Positions 9,351 through 19,585 are shown, counted from the stretch's first letter. The stretch is DNA of 64,000 bases from Verrucomicrobiia bacterium DG1235 (GCA_000155695.1 DS990592.1:1884556-1948555), one strand, 5' to 3'. Made by a program: numbers and translations. Notes: a model not told the origin generated them from the letters alone.

Positions 9351-12300
9351 TCAGCCAGTAAAATCTACGCCCGCACACACTATTTGAACCTTGTTATCCC
9401 GAGTTGAGTGCCCTCTTTTATCAACGTACGATAACCTTCCGAGAAGGTAAAAATCCCCATTCATGGCATCGGTCATCGACTCAAAAAGCTCACGCGCGCA
9501 AACCAATGAAGTCCCGATTGAACTTCCAAGTCCACTGTGTCTCGCAGGATACCAGTTATGAACCCAATAACTCCACTCTGCATTTAGCACGCTTCCACCC
9601 ATGTACTGAATGCGGTCTTCGTTGAAGATTGCGGAAACACCAGTTCCATCAGAAGCAACGTAAGTTGGCTGAAAATGCCCCCGCTGGGCAAAATCAATTT
9701 CCCAACGGCCTGCGAGAAACGGGGATACAGCATCTCCGACCACTCTCCATTCTGAGGTGCAGTCAATTCCCTCGTCGACCAACCTAAAGCACTCCTCCAT
9801 TTCAAACTCACACCCGGCTTTTGAGTTAACCAGCAAAACTTCAAAATCCAAAGAAACACCTTGAGTGTCTCGTAGAACTGGTCCGTCTGACCGCAAAACG
9901 ACCTCTTCATGCCCCTTTAATCCATTAAGCCAAGCGACAACGGTATCGTGATCTGGTAACGGATCTTCTTTTTGCATAAGATTCACCACTGGCCATCCGC
10001 AGGGTGCCCTCCGCGGTCTTAGTTGCCCCACCCCCGAACCCGAGGGCATTGCCTTCAGTGCCAAGAACTCAAAGTTTTCAGTCGAAATCATTCCTAACGA
10101 CTTAGCGCAGGCTAGAGTTCTTAAATAGGCAGACACAACCATCCCTTCAGTATTGCTTGAGAAACTACACGAGATCCGATCCATCCGATAGAAGTGATCT
10201 CCGCAAAAATTGTACGCGTCCAAATAGCTACTCTTCGAACGTTTTTCCAACTCATCCCATTCAGCCGACATATGGGCAAGGAACAATCCCTCAGCATCAA
10301 GCCCCTCAATAACGTTATAATAATACGGCGGAATTCCATTTTTCGACTTTTCGAAGCCACTTGAAATTGATCGTTGCCCCCCCAGGTACTCTAAGAAGCC
10401 CCCATACTGGCTAGTATCGACAACGTCCTCTCCATAGATGCCCCCGAGGACATTCTCAGACACGAATGAAGGGTGCTTAATTCGATCCCTTAGCTCTGCT
10501 AGATCGATAACAGTCGAAGGTAAAACAAAGAGAAACTCTATTGTTTCGACTTCATTCCTAGATAAGGCGAGCCTTTCCAAAAACATCTCTCTGGCTCGAC
10601 CATCTTGCTCCAGAAGCATTCCAATCTCAGCAGCGACTCTCAATCGTACCAAACGATCCGGCCAAAACAATAGACTCAATAAAATATTCAAAGCGATCTC
10701 TTCGTGCGAGAGAACCTCTTCCTTCCACATGGAATCTGAAAGTGGCAAATGTGCTATCTCCATCTCCAAAGAAGAAACCATCGATTCTGTTATTTCCGTC
10801 GCTAATTCCACTTCCGCACATTCAAGGAGAAAAAGCACGAATTTCTCCATAGGAACCGTACGCGTCCCCGATCGCCCTTGACGTATTCCCGGCTCCGTTG
10901 TCGCTAAATAAAACTCTTTCCAGCTATCTTTGTAGATTTTTGCGTACTTCAAGAGGGCTCTACTCGAGTCCTCTCGACCACCCCACGCTCCCCAGTAGTT
11001 ATTCGCAAGCACATCCCGCACAGCCCATTTCAAAGACTCCGTCTTACCAAAGAGTTGTTTCGCAATATCGTATACTTCAGGCAATACTCTGTGAAACCTT
11101 CGAGGGAGCTCCCCTTGCGATTCGCACACCGAGTCCATTGATTGCAACAAAGCAGCCCCCTCCCCGGCTTCAGCCCAATACCTCACCCACTCGCCCAAAT
11201 ACGTATCCGCTGAGAAAATACTTTGAGCCTCAAGCTCTTGATCTAAATCAACAATCCGACCTGGAGGAAAGTCAGTATAAGCGATAGAGACTTCTTTTTC
11301 TTCAAACTCAGTTGAGGCTGGACCAGCACGTGGAGCAAGAGTCTCTAAACCCCACAATACCCCAACCTCTTGCTGAAGATCCGACAACCGAGAATCATCC
11401 GAAACCCTCTCATCCAATGCTTTTCTAGCTTCGAAGAAACTCAAACACCGAATGAGGGCAAATTCAGCCTCAGAATCCAAAGATAGGTTTCGAACACAAA
11501 TCTCCAAAACATCATGAGCATACCTCCAGCTATGATCCTCCAAAGCGTAAGCAAATTCTTGAGCCAACTGTGACGGATGGTGATCCGCCAACAACCTAAG
11601 ATACCACTTCGGAATATGCTGAATTTCACGCTCCGAGAACTCAAAAACATCCTTTGTAAACACCGACACTCGCTTCAACCAATCCCTGACTTCGCCCACG
11701 CCATACTTTGAACAAGTCTCAATGGCATCATATAGGTCATTCAGCCTGATATCCTTTCTGTGCCCATAACCTAGGGTATTTCGAGAAACCAGCAAAAGGG
11801 CTTCCTTCCCCTTTTCCAGATGTCCCAATTTACACGCGATCTCAACCAAATCCAAGCCTTCAAGAACTAAGTCTCCAGTGTTGTCACGACTCTTGGCAAG
11901 AAGATCAACAGCCTCGCCTAACAACCTAAAAGAAACTTCAATAGGACAATAAGATTCAATCAGCCGATTACTCAATGCACTGAACCAACGCTCAAAGCGC
12001 CACCATTGAGAATCGTTGATACCCTCCAACAACACGCTATCAAAATCAGTGGCTTTGCCCAATCCTTGCAACAGAGCGAGAAAGTCTGCGGACGAGCGAT
12101 CCAATGCACCAATTAGTTTTCTACGCACTTCAACCGCATCAAAACCTATTGTTCCCATTTCCGGAAGGTTCGCTTGATCGCAAAACTCAAATAGTCGCAA
12201 CACATCAAAATGACCGTCCTTTGCAACCGAAGCACCAGCATTGCTGCCCAACCATTCCATCAACTCCATCGCTACACCAGAGAATGTTTGAGCATCAACA

Positions 12301-15065
12301 ACCTGAATCGCTGGGGCGGATTCGACCTTACCACCTTCGCTCAATCCCGCACAAATCCCATAAAAAAAGGCAGTAACCAACAACTCCTCCGAAAGATCTC
12401 GATGCTGCTCTGGCAGCTGGGGTTTGGCGTCAATCCCGCCTTGGGGCTCAACTCCCGATAGCATAAGTAAAGTTTTTCCAATCCAGCTTTCTCGTAGATG
12501 AGATAGATACTTTTCAGTTGTGAAATCAACTCCCTCAGCAGCACAAACTAAAGGTAATTTCTTACGGTAGTAAATCAGCCCCGAGTCAGGAATGACGTCT
12601 TCAGGAATGCTGAGTAAGAGCTGCTCTTTCCCTACTACAAACATACGCTCGACCAACTGCCTAAAAAATCGACCATCGTCATTTACACGGCAGTAAAATT
12701 CGATGACGCGGTCAAAGCCGTGGTTCTCACAATCCAGCAAGATTTCAAAAACAACCTGTATGAGTTTTTCAATCCTTTGACCTGTCTCAGCGTAATCGAG
12801 TCTGACATAAAATTTTAAACGACCTAAAGCTTCTTCATAGCACTGTTCAACAATCGCTTGATCAGTGTTCGAATAGAAGGAAGCGACAAGCCCTAGACTC
12901 TCATCATCTATAGAGGACAAGTGATCAGCCATCCACTCGACCCCCGCTGACACTCCATTGAGAGCGATCGCACAATGCAGAAAACGATCATACTCGTGCA
13001 ATTGAAACTCAGGTCCATTTCTCAATCTTGTGCCAAGCAACCTCAAGCGTACTAATTCTGGATACATTCCGTTATCAGAAGCAAAATCCTCAGCCTTCGA
13101 CACAATATGCCCAATATGTTCCCGCGGATACCCCTTGGCAAATGATCTTACCAACCACTCGAGGTCAACCCCTTCAACAAGATCACTGAATTCGCCTAAG
13201 TCAGCTGTAACGATCCACTCCCATCCCCACCTCCAAAACTCCGGTGCACCCTCCGCCAACCACGCACTAACATCCTTCAAAAGACAGGACCTCTCTTCCT
13301 TCAAGGTCGCCAAAGAATTTAAATACACCAACAAGCTTCCATGGAAGGGGTACACACCTCCTTTCCGTTGCTCAACTAAATGCACAATCTCCTCAAAAGC
13401 TTCTCTGAACCGAATTTGGTCACTAAAACAATAACTAAGACTCGAAACATCCGGCCAAGGGAAATCGACGACAGCTATTAAACTAAGTATTCGCTTCGCC
13501 GATACCGATAAACGTGTCCACAAAGCACCATAGTACTCGTTGATGTCATCACCTGAAAAAACAGGAATTCCCTCAACATCATAGGTCGTTATATGAGAAG
13601 CTTTGCCTCCCAGCATTTTAAGGCAGTACCTCAGGTGCAAAGGATAACCAGCAGAAACTCTCAACAATGATTCAGACAACTCTGCGACCTCATCCAAACG
13701 GTAGGCGTCGCCGATCGCAGCCAACCTAAGCTCTCTCTCAGCGAGCGCTTTAACCGAACGCAGATCCATATTGGGTATCTGCAACCAATTACTATCTTTG
13801 GGAATTTGGGATAGCAAAGAACTAGGCAAATGTGAGTCACCAATTGGCTGCGTTCCAAACAACAGGCAACACCTATCCATGAAGGGCAGGATTCGATTAA
13901 CTAGATGCTCTAATTGGCCTATGTTACTCCTTTTCCGCGACACATGGTCCAAACCATCAACTATGATAGTTAACCTTCTGCCCTGCCTCGTCGCGATCTC
14001 AATAGCTCTACGAACCCAATGGTCTAGGTTTTCAACCTTGATCTCCTGTTCCCCAAACTCGTCCAAGAATTCCGATTGCAGCTGGCTCATTATCGAATGA
14101 GCTGCATTATTGAACGCGACTCTGTCTACAACATCGTGTGATCCGATCGAATAGTGGTGACGAACCACAAATCCTCTCTCCCCTTTGATATGATCAACCA
14201 GATACGAAAGATAGGTGCTCTTTCCTACACCCGGTTTGCCAAAAATCACCCAAGCACCGTCGATGCCGATTTTCTCGACTACATGCTCATGAAACTTTTC
14301 CGACGGAACAGCATATCCTTCAGGTACATCAAATGCCTGAGAGATCGGTTTTGAGATGCTAGACTCCAGCACTTCCTTCAAATCCTCCAACGCAATCGTT
14401 CCATTTGCGTTAGGGACTCCCTTCGTCGTTGCCCACTTTTCAACAGACTTCAGCAAACGCAACCACCCCACTTCGGTAGTATGGTCAGGAACCAACTCAT
14501 TGTATAATTCATCGTGCAGAGCGTCGACCTCAGCTTGACTATGAAGAAACTCAAATGCCTCAAAGAACTCCATAGCATCTGCCTCACGATTAAAGGCACC
14601 GAGTAAGTTTGAACGAATTTCAGAAGGAATTTTATCGAACACGATCCGTCCTCCCTCAAGGCAAGCACCAAACTCAGAATCAGGTTTCCGGTTAGTCCTC
14701 AAACAGGCGTGCCCCAAAGCCCCTTCTTTCAACCATTCAAGGACGTCTCCACTCCATTTCTCCAGAAGCGAGGTACCCTTCTTCTTTTTCTTCGTTAACC
14801 ACTCAAAAGACAACGACAAGTCATCGCGGCTGGAATCCTTCGTAAATTTGACCTGAGCAAACTCAAATTTTCCATCTGATCGTAGAGCAATTACATCATC
14901 AAGACTCCTTGCCTGGCCATCGATATCGACGCCCTCGATAGCCATCCATCGATACCGTCCTGGATCCCTCAGCCAATCGATCAATCGTTGAAGACAGACC
15001 AAATCTTGGTAGCGATATCCTACCCTAGTCAGTTGTGTATTCTTGATGGATCCAACTATGGACAT
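9351..15065 (-). CDS. Avs-like STAND NTPase with DUF4297-like nuclease head
   Basis: 1904 residues. The N-terminus (about 12-90) matches DUF4297/Cap4-type PD-(D/E)XK nucleases: GYRYQDLVCLQRL, then SLDDVIAL and FEFAQVKFT, giving the D...QxK core. A STAND-type P-loop ATPase follows: Walker A GKPGVGKST (about 276-284), Walker B LTIIVDGLDH (about 365-374). The remaining 1300 or so residues are helical repeats, where STAND sensors recognise their trigger, ending in a beta-rich tail. This order (nuclease, STAND, long sensor) is that of antiviral Avs proteins, which detect conserved phage proteins and degrade DNA. That it acts this way is inference; the trigger cannot be read from sequence. It is a single-gene unit with about 100 bp free on each side. 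Confidence 0.8.
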   Translation of the reverse strand: MSIVGSIKNTQLTRVGYRYQDLVCLQRLIDWLRDPGRYRWMAIEGVDIDGQARSLDDVIALRSDGKFEFAQVKFTKDSSRDDLSLSFEWLTKKKKKGTSLLEKWSGDVLEWLKEGALGHACLRTNRKPDSEFGACLEGGRIVFDKIPSEIRSNLLGAFNREADAMEFFEAFEFLHSQAEVDALHDELYNELVPDHTTEVGWLRLLKSVEKWATTKGVPNANGTIALEDLKEVLESSISKPISQAFDVPEGYAVPSEKFHEHVVEKIGIDGAWVIFGKPGVGKSTYLSYLVDHIKGERGFVVRHHYSIGSHDVVDRVAFNNAAHSIMSQLQSEFLDEFGEQEIKVENLDHWVRRAIEIATRQGRRLTIIVDGLDHVSRKRSNIGQLEHLVNRILPFMDRCCLLFGTQPIGDSHLPSSLLSQIPKDSNWLQIPNMDLRSVKALAERELRLAAIGDAYRLDEVAELSESLLRVSAGYPLHLRYCLKMLGGKASHITTYDVEGIPVFSGDDINEYYGALWTRLSVSAKRILSLIAVVDFPWPDVSSLSYCFSDQIRFREAFEEIVHLVEQRKGGVYPFHGSLLVYLNSLATLKEERSCLLKDVSAWLAEGAPEFWRWGWEWIVTADLGEFSDLVEGVDLEWLVRSFAKGYPREHIGHIVSKAEDFASDNGMYPELVRLRLLGTRLRNGPEFQLHEYDRFLHCAIALNGVSAGVEWMADHLSSIDDESLGLVASFYSNTDQAIVEQCYEEALGRLKFYVRLDYAETGQRIEKLIQVVFEILLDCENHGFDRVIEFYCRVNDDGRFFRQLVERMFVVGKEQLLLSIPEDVIPDSGLIYYRKKLPLVCAAEGVDFTTEKYLSHLRESWIGKTLLMLSGVEPQGGIDAKPQLPEQHRDLSEELLVTAFFYGICAGLSEGGKVESAPAIQVVDAQTFSGVAMELMEWLGSNAGASVAKDGHFDVLRLFEFCDQANLPEMGTIGFDAVEVRRKLIGALDRSSADFLALLQGLGKATDFDSVLLEGINDSQWWRFERWFSALSNRLIESYCPIEVSFRLLGEAVDLLAKSRDNTGDLVLEGLDLVEIACKLGHLEKGKEALLLVSRNTLGYGHRKDIRLNDLYDAIETCSKYGVGEVRDWLKRVSVFTKDVFEFSEREIQHIPKWYLRLLADHHPSQLAQEFAYALEDHSWRYAHDVLEICVRNLSLDSEAEFALIRCLSFFEARKALDERVSDDSRLSDLQQEVGVLWGLETLAPRAGPASTEFEEKEVSIAYTDFPPGRIVDLDQELEAQSIFSADTYLGEWVRYWAEAGEGAALLQSMDSVCESQGELPRRFHRVLPEVYDIAKQLFGKTESLKWAVRDVLANNYWGAWGGREDSSRALLKYAKIYKDSWKEFYLATTEPGIRQGRSGTRTVPMEKFVLFLLECAEVELATEITESMVSSLEMEIAHLPLSDSMWKEEVLSHEEIALNILLSLLFWPDRLVRLRVAAEIGMLLEQDGRAREMFLERLALSRNEVETIEFLFVLPSTVIDLAELRDRIKHPSFVSENVLGGIYGEDVVDTSQYGGFLEYLGGQRSISSGFEKSKNGIPPYYYNVIEGLDAEGLFLAHMSAEWDELEKRSKSSYLDAYNFCGDHFYRMDRISCSFSSNTEGMVVSAYLRTLACAKSLGMISTENFEFLALKAMPSGSGVGQLRPRRAPCGWPVVNLMQKEDPLPDHDTVVAWLNGLKGHEEVVLRSDGPVLRDTQGVSLDFEVLLVNSKAGCEFEMEECFRLVDEGIDCTSEWRVVGDAVSPFLAGRWEIDFAQRGHFQPTYVASDGTGVSAIFNEDRIQYMGGSVLNAEWSYWVHNWYPARHSGLGSSIGTSLVCARELFESMTDAMNGDFYLLGRLSYVDKRGHSTRDNKVQIVCAGVDFTG

Positions 15066-15196
15066 GGGGTTAAACTAAGCGAACGAGCCACGGGTTCGCA
15101 AACACTTTGAAGATACGACCTTTGCTTGTTAACCCGTTGATGGAGCATAAAAGCTGCAAAAACGTCGAACCCTTGACCAACGTTTTCAACTGATTC

Positions 15197-15958
15197 TTAA
15201 TCCGATTCGAGCACTAACACTGCATTGCCAGTAGAATTACGCTGTACCCGTATCACATTCTCTACTACCGCAACCGTATAGCCATCAATATACTCAACTC
15301 TAGTGTTCCTTTCCTGCAGTACCATTGGCATCAAAATATCCCCTTTTGAGATTTCCTTGCCAACAAAACTAATCCCGAGCCAAACCCCTAATGATAAAAC
15401 AAGAGCGAGGATAGAGGATACGGTGCATACATATTTGAATACGCCGATTTTCAGAAGACGGAAGTTCTTCTCCGTTCGCCAAATCCGCTGGATGATACGT
15501 TCTGACAATCCAGCGAACCGGGCACTCGTCCTCTCAATTTGATAAGCGAGACGTTCTACTTTTTCCAACCCGTAGTGATTAACAGCATCGGCGACAGAGT
15601 CACCGATCTTCTTGTAGTCAATTGCACTAACAGCGCTTTCAACCTCAGAAACGATCTTCGACCTACCACGAACCAACTTCCGCGATGTGTCATCGATACC
15701 CAACAAAATCTTTGTCAACTCAGCAAGTTGATCGTCTCGTCGACATTGCAGTTTTTCCTGATACTCCTGCTCTGAATCGATTTTCGACCGTATTCCATTT
15801 AGGATTTCTGAGCGAATCACTAACTCAAGCAGCATGTCTTGTAACCCAAATTCACCATTTTGGAACGCCTCAGTAATTGTCTGACGCAATCGTTCTTCGT
15901 CGATCTTGCCGTGCACATCTCGTGACCGAGCGATTAGCTTTTCTATGCTCATTTTCAT
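15197..15958 (-). CDS. Membrane-anchored coiled-coil protein next to traK-like gene
   Basis: 253 residues, family not recognised. Residues 1-165 are charged and helical, probably coiled coil; one hydrophobic span (about 175-198, VSSILALVLSLGVWLGISF) is followed by a short, probably extracytoplasmic, beta-rich C-terminus. This topology resembles small relaxosome or mating-pair accessory proteins (for instance the downstream partners of TraK in mobilization loci), and the gene follows the TraK-like gene by 23 nt on the same strand. A membrane contact for the DNA-processing complex is a reasonable guess, not an established role. Confidence 0.6.
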   Translation of the reverse strand: MKMSIEKLIARSRDVHGKIDEERLRQTITEAFQNGEFGLQDMLLELVIRSEILNGIRSKIDSEQEYQEKLQCRRDDQLAELTKILLGIDDTSRKLVRGRSKIVSEVESAVSAIDYKKIGDSVADAVNHYGLEKVERLAYQIERTSARFAGLSERIIQRIWRTEKNFRLLKIGVFKYVCTVSSILALVLSLGVWLGISFVGKEISKGDILMPMVLQERNTRVEYIDGYTVAVVENVIRVQRNSTGNAVLVLESD

Positions 15959-15981
15959 GCTCTATTTCGCCCCCCAAAAAA

Positions 15982-16398
15982 CTAGCATAGTGGAAGCATA
16001 TCAGTCTGGTCATCGTCTCTTTGCTTTCTAGCGCTGTCACCCTTAGCTTGATTAGCATCATTAGAAGCCTTACCTTGCTTCGTGATGCCTTTATCTGAGT
16101 TTACTGCCGCGACAGGTTTTGTCTTCTTTTTCTCACTACGCTTGATCTTCTTTTTTCCAGAATTGTTGCAGACACGGTGATAGGCCTTGAATGTGCTAAA
16201 GCTGCAATCAACCCCTTCCTCAGTCAGGAATTGATGTACTTCGCCTAACTTAAAGCCTCCCTTCAGCAACTCCTCGATTCGGGGCTTCAACCGTATGATC
16301 TGACCTTTTACCGTTTCCGCCGACTTTGGCGTTTCAGTTTCCAAACGCCTTTTGAGTGCTGCGTCTAATTGTTCGAATGTTGGTTTTTGTTTCTTCAT
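15982..16398 (-). CDS. TraK-like relaxosome accessory protein
   Basis: About 138 residues from the ATG at 16398; the upstream in-frame extension to 16503 looks non-coding (it covers palindromes). Residues 25-80 follow the TraK pattern: a helix IIRLKPRIEELLKGGFKLG, then EVHQFLTEEGVDCSFSTFKAYHR, i.e. a helix-turn-helix that reads 'short helix, loop, sequence-specific helix'. TraK-type proteins bind repeats near oriT and aid relaxosome assembly. The C-terminal half is very Lys/Asp/Gln-rich and disordered. It is divergent from the MOBF relaxase gene, with the palindrome-rich candidate oriT between them, which is exactly the expected arrangement. Confidence 0.65.
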   Translation of the reverse strand: MKKQKPTFEQLDAALKRRLETETPKSAETVKGQIIRLKPRIEELLKGGFKLGEVHQFLTEEGVDCSFSTFKAYHRVCNNSGKKKIKRSEKKKTKPVAAVNSDKGITKQGKASNDANQAKGDSARKQRDDDQTDMLPLC

Positions 16399-16670
16399 GA
16401 TAGAACAATCATAGTAACAAAAACCGCTCAACGAAATGTAGAGTAAGAATATTTTTTGCCTATCTGCGCATTTTTTCAATATCCAGAAATCAACGTTGCC
16501 CAATACGCCTTGCGTATCCTTTGCCTATCAAAGGGGAGACGTCTGTATTGAAAATCTGTTGTTACGCTCGAAGAGCGAAAAAATCAACAACTCCGTGTTT
16601 GGAGCGAAGCTCTAGATAGGCAGTGGCAGCCCATTTGACGGACTCGCCTCGTTTTCACTATTCTACTAGT
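16399..16670 (+). other. Candidate origin of transfer (oriT) between traK-like and relaxase genes
   Basis: A 272-bp divergent intergenic stretch rich in secondary structure. It holds three perfect short hairpins: 16503-16517 (ATACGC/GCGTAT, 3-nt loop), 16565-16577 (CGCTC/GAGCG, loop GAA) and 16602-16612 (GAGC/GCTC, loop GAA), plus the 10-bp direct repeat described separately. MOBF relaxases nick next to such inverted repeats. The nick site itself cannot be placed. No other stretch of the element has this density of palindromes beside mobilization genes. Confidence 0.55.
16455..16622. repeat. Direct and inverted copies of TTTGCCTATC around the candidate oriT
   Basis: TTTGCCTATC occurs at 16455-16464 and again at 16520-16529 in the same orientation. 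A 9-bp inverted copy of the first (AGATAGGCA) is at 16614-16622. Repeats of this kind are typical binding sites for relaxosome accessory proteins such as TraK; the spacings (65 nt, then about 85 nt) are irregular, so they are not classical iterons. Confidence 0.6.
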
Positions 16671-19535
16671 ATGGGAAAACGGAATAACGACAAGGGTGTG
16701 GTTGGATTGCGGATAGTCGATTGTCGCCATCAAAAAGGGATGGTTAACTACTATATCGAGCATTCCTATTACAGGACGAGCAACGATTCGAAACAAGTAT
16801 ACAAAGGAAAACTGGCGATGCGCCTCGGACTATCCAACAAAGAGGTAGACAAGCTTTCATTCGAAGCGCTAACGAAAAACCGTGACCCCTTAACTGGGGA
16901 TCGCCTTACCTTTCACGACGACAAGTCGGTTCATGCCTATGACTTCAACTTCCATTCACCCAAAGGCGTATCCATCCTTTCTAAACTAGCGGGCGATGAG
17001 CGGATTGGTAAAGCGATTATGGCAGCCGTCAACGAAGCGATGAAGGAAGTTGAGAAAAACGCAATGTGCCGCGTTAGAAAAGGGGGCGCCAACTACAGTC
17101 GCGAAAGTCGTGAACTTTTATGGGCTGAGATGCCAGACTCGCATTCAAGACCAGTGAACGGTGTTCCCGATCCTCATGAGCATTGCCATTGTTTAGTTTT
17201 TAACGTGACTTGGGATCCAATCGAAAAGTGCCAAAAAGTAATCAAGGCCACTCAAATAAAAAATAATGCGCCTCTCCTCCAAGCCATCTACCTTTCGCGG
17301 CTAGCGACTGAAGTCGAGAAACTTGGATACAGAATCGAGAAGGATGGCAAAGGTTGGGACATCGCTGGGATCCCATCTGAGACTAAGGAGAAATTTTCTA
17401 ACCGCACCAAGCAAATTGACGACTACGTTCGCGATCATGGACTAGTAGATGCTTGTGAGATGGGAGCGGCAGGAGCAAAAACTCGAAAAGGGAAGAACAA
17501 GCTTTCTCAAAAAGAAATTCAGAGTAACTGGGACTCCCGCTTAACAGAAACCGAAAAAAACGATCTCCAAAAAATGAAGATGCGTGCGATAATGAATGGT
17601 CCAATAGTGAGGATTTCAGATCCAAGCATAGCACGCGAAGCCCTCTCCCATTCAGTTGAAAAGAACTTCGAACGGAATTCCGTAGCGACTCAACCAAACC
17701 TACTAGCCGAAGCCCTTCTCTACAAACCCGGAAAAGTGAGCCTTGATGAGCTCACTGTTCTTACTGGATCTTCCGAGTTCCAAACAGCCAAAGATAAACA
17801 CGGCAGGAAATGGGTAACGACGGCAGCGGTACTCCGAGAAGAAAAATCGTGCATCGATTACGTCTACCGCAACCGTGGGAATGGAGAACGCTTGGGATCG
17901 AAGCAGTATAGGATATCGGATACACGCCTCTCAGAAGAACAACGATCTGCTGTGCATCAAATTCTCGATTCGCGAGATTCAGTCACAGCACTTCTTGGCC
18001 CCGCAGGCTCAGGCAAGACAACATTGATTCAAGAAGTTCAAAAAGGGTTGAATGAAGCAGGTCATAAAGTTCGCTTCTTCGCACCATCTGGCCGTGCAGT
18101 GGACGTACTAAAAGAAGATGCCTTCAAAGCGGATACTATTCAGAGCCTATTGAAGGCGGACGAAATAAGCGATGAAATGCGAGGTAAGGTCATTTGGGTC
18201 GATGAAGCGGGACTCTTATCGTTTCCTCAGATGTCGAAACTATTCTCGATGGCGGAATCAGCGGGCTGCAGAATCGTCATGAGCGGCGACCAGGCTCAGC
18301 ACACAGCCGTCGAAAGAGGCGATGCGCTCCGCGTCCTGCTCAAACACGGAGGTTTGAATGGACCTTCGATTTCCCAGATCCGTCGTCAAAAAAAAGAACC
18401 TCTTCGCGACGCTATTTCCTCGCTATCCAATCCAGAGAGAGATTTCGAATCAGTCGTCAACGGATTCAAGAAGCTGGAAAAGGAAGGGTGCATTCACGAA
18501 CTGCAAGACGAGGAATCGAGGCTGGCAAACATCGCGGATGAATACTTCGAGTCTCGCCAAAATGAGGAGTCTTGCTTGGTCGTTTCCCCCACCCACATCG
18601 AAGGGAAAAAAGTCACGAATGCGGTAAGAGCTAAGTTGCAGGCTGAAGGTAAACTGCAGGGGCCGTCTAAGTCTTTCGAAACGCTAACCGATCTCTCTAT
18701 GGATACGGCCGATAAAAGAATTGCTGAAAACTACGAAGCGGGGCTTGTCGTAAAATTTCACCGACACTGCCCCAACAACCTCCGAGCAGGACAAGACTAT
18801 TTGGTAACGAAAACCACAAAAGACGAAGTCGTCATCAGAAAACCTAACGGTCTCGATGCAGTGCTACCGCTTCATCTAGCCGAACGATTTGGCGTATTCG
18901 ATCGCGAGACGATTGATCTTCGCAAACGTGACAAGGTCCAGCTAACAGCAAAATACAAATCGCGTAGCGGACGTACTCATTCCAACAAGAGCATTTTTAC
19001 TGTTGCTGGATTCACACGCAAGGGAGAGATAAAGCTCAACAACGGAACGATACTCGACCCTGAGTTCAAACAACTGACGCACGGCTACGTAACGACTTCT
19101 CACTCCTCCCAAGGAGAGACCGTAGATAGAGTCATTGTCGCGCAATCCTCAGCATCTCACAACGCTGCCAGTTCAGAACAATTTTATGTCAGTTGCTCGC
19201 GGGCTCGTGAAAATATCAGCGTCTACACGGACGATTCCGAAGCCCTACTGGACAACGTTCTGGAATCTTGCCACCGACCGTCAGCTACCGAATTACTTGA
19301 AGGAGACCTTCGAGATAAGGGTGAACTGTGGGAATTCAGAGAAGCGATACAAAGGAAGCACTCATATGAATCGCTACAGCAAAGCGTGACCTCAGAACGT
19401 GATACGAAAGAACCTGAGCAACCCAGGGAGGAGCCGGAAATTGATCATTACGGTCCCCAGCCGACAAAGGTGGCGAAGCCCGATCTCATATCCTCAATGC
19501 CTGTAATCTCGCTCTCCCCAGATTTAGACATCTAG
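16671..19535 (+). CDS. MOBF (TrwC/TraI-type) relaxase-helicase
   Basis: About 954 residues from the ATG at 16671; a GTG at 16623 would add 16 residues but overlaps the repeats. The relaxase domain (1-300) has a pair of tyrosine doublets (VNYYIEHSYY, residues 27-34), characteristic of MOBF enzymes, and a His cluster DPHEHCHCLVF (about 167-177) that binds the metal. The second half is a RecD-like superfamily 1 helicase: Walker A LGPAGSGKTT (about 440-449), Walker B VIWVDEAGLL, and the late motif TTSHSSQGETVDRVIV. It nicks oriT, stays bound to the 5' end and unwinds the transferred strand. It is shorter than TraI and close in size to TrwC. Assignment is firm. Confidence 0.9.
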   Translation: MGKRNNDKGVVGLRIVDCRHQKGMVNYYIEHSYYRTSNDSKQVYKGKLAMRLGLSNKEVDKLSFEALTKNRDPLTGDRLTFHDDKSVHAYDFNFHSPKGVSILSKLAGDERIGKAIMAAVNEAMKEVEKNAMCRVRKGGANYSRESRELLWAEMPDSHSRPVNGVPDPHEHCHCLVFNVTWDPIEKCQKVIKATQIKNNAPLLQAIYLSRLATEVEKLGYRIEKDGKGWDIAGIPSETKEKFSNRTKQIDDYVRDHGLVDACEMGAAGAKTRKGKNKLSQKEIQSNWDSRLTETEKNDLQKMKMRAIMNGPIVRISDPSIAREALSHSVEKNFERNSVATQPNLLAEALLYKPGKVSLDELTVLTGSSEFQTAKDKHGRKWVTTAAVLREEKSCIDYVYRNRGNGERLGSKQYRISDTRLSEEQRSAVHQILDSRDSVTALLGPAGSGKTTLIQEVQKGLNEAGHKVRFFAPSGRAVDVLKEDAFKADTIQSLLKADEISDEMRGKVIWVDEAGLLSFPQMSKLFSMAESAGCRIVMSGDQAQHTAVERGDALRVLLKHGGLNGPSISQIRRQKKEPLRDAISSLSNPERDFESVVNGFKKLEKEGCIHELQDEESRLANIADEYFESRQNEESCLVVSPTHIEGKKVTNAVRAKLQAEGKLQGPSKSFETLTDLSMDTADKRIAENYEAGLVVKFHRHCPNNLRAGQDYLVTKTTKDEVVIRKPNGLDAVLPLHLAERFGVFDRETIDLRKRDKVQLTAKYKSRSGRTHSNKSIFTVAGFTRKGEIKLNNGTILDPEFKQLTHGYVTTSHSSQGETVDRVIVAQSSASHNAASSEQFYVSCSRARENISVYTDDSEALLDNVLESCHRPSATELLEGDLRDKGELWEFREAIQRKHSYESLQQSVTSERDTKEPEQPREEPEIDHYGPQPTKVAKPDLISSMPVISLSPDLDI

Positions 19536-19585
19536 TCCATCAAGCAAATTTGCATTATAAGTCGGGATTCACTACAATTGAGAAT

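Noticed and set aside
16399-16503. N-terminal extension of the TraK-like protein to 16503
   Set aside because: The extra 35 residues are hydrophobic and cover the repeat and hairpin region; the ATG at 16398 begins the conserved part.
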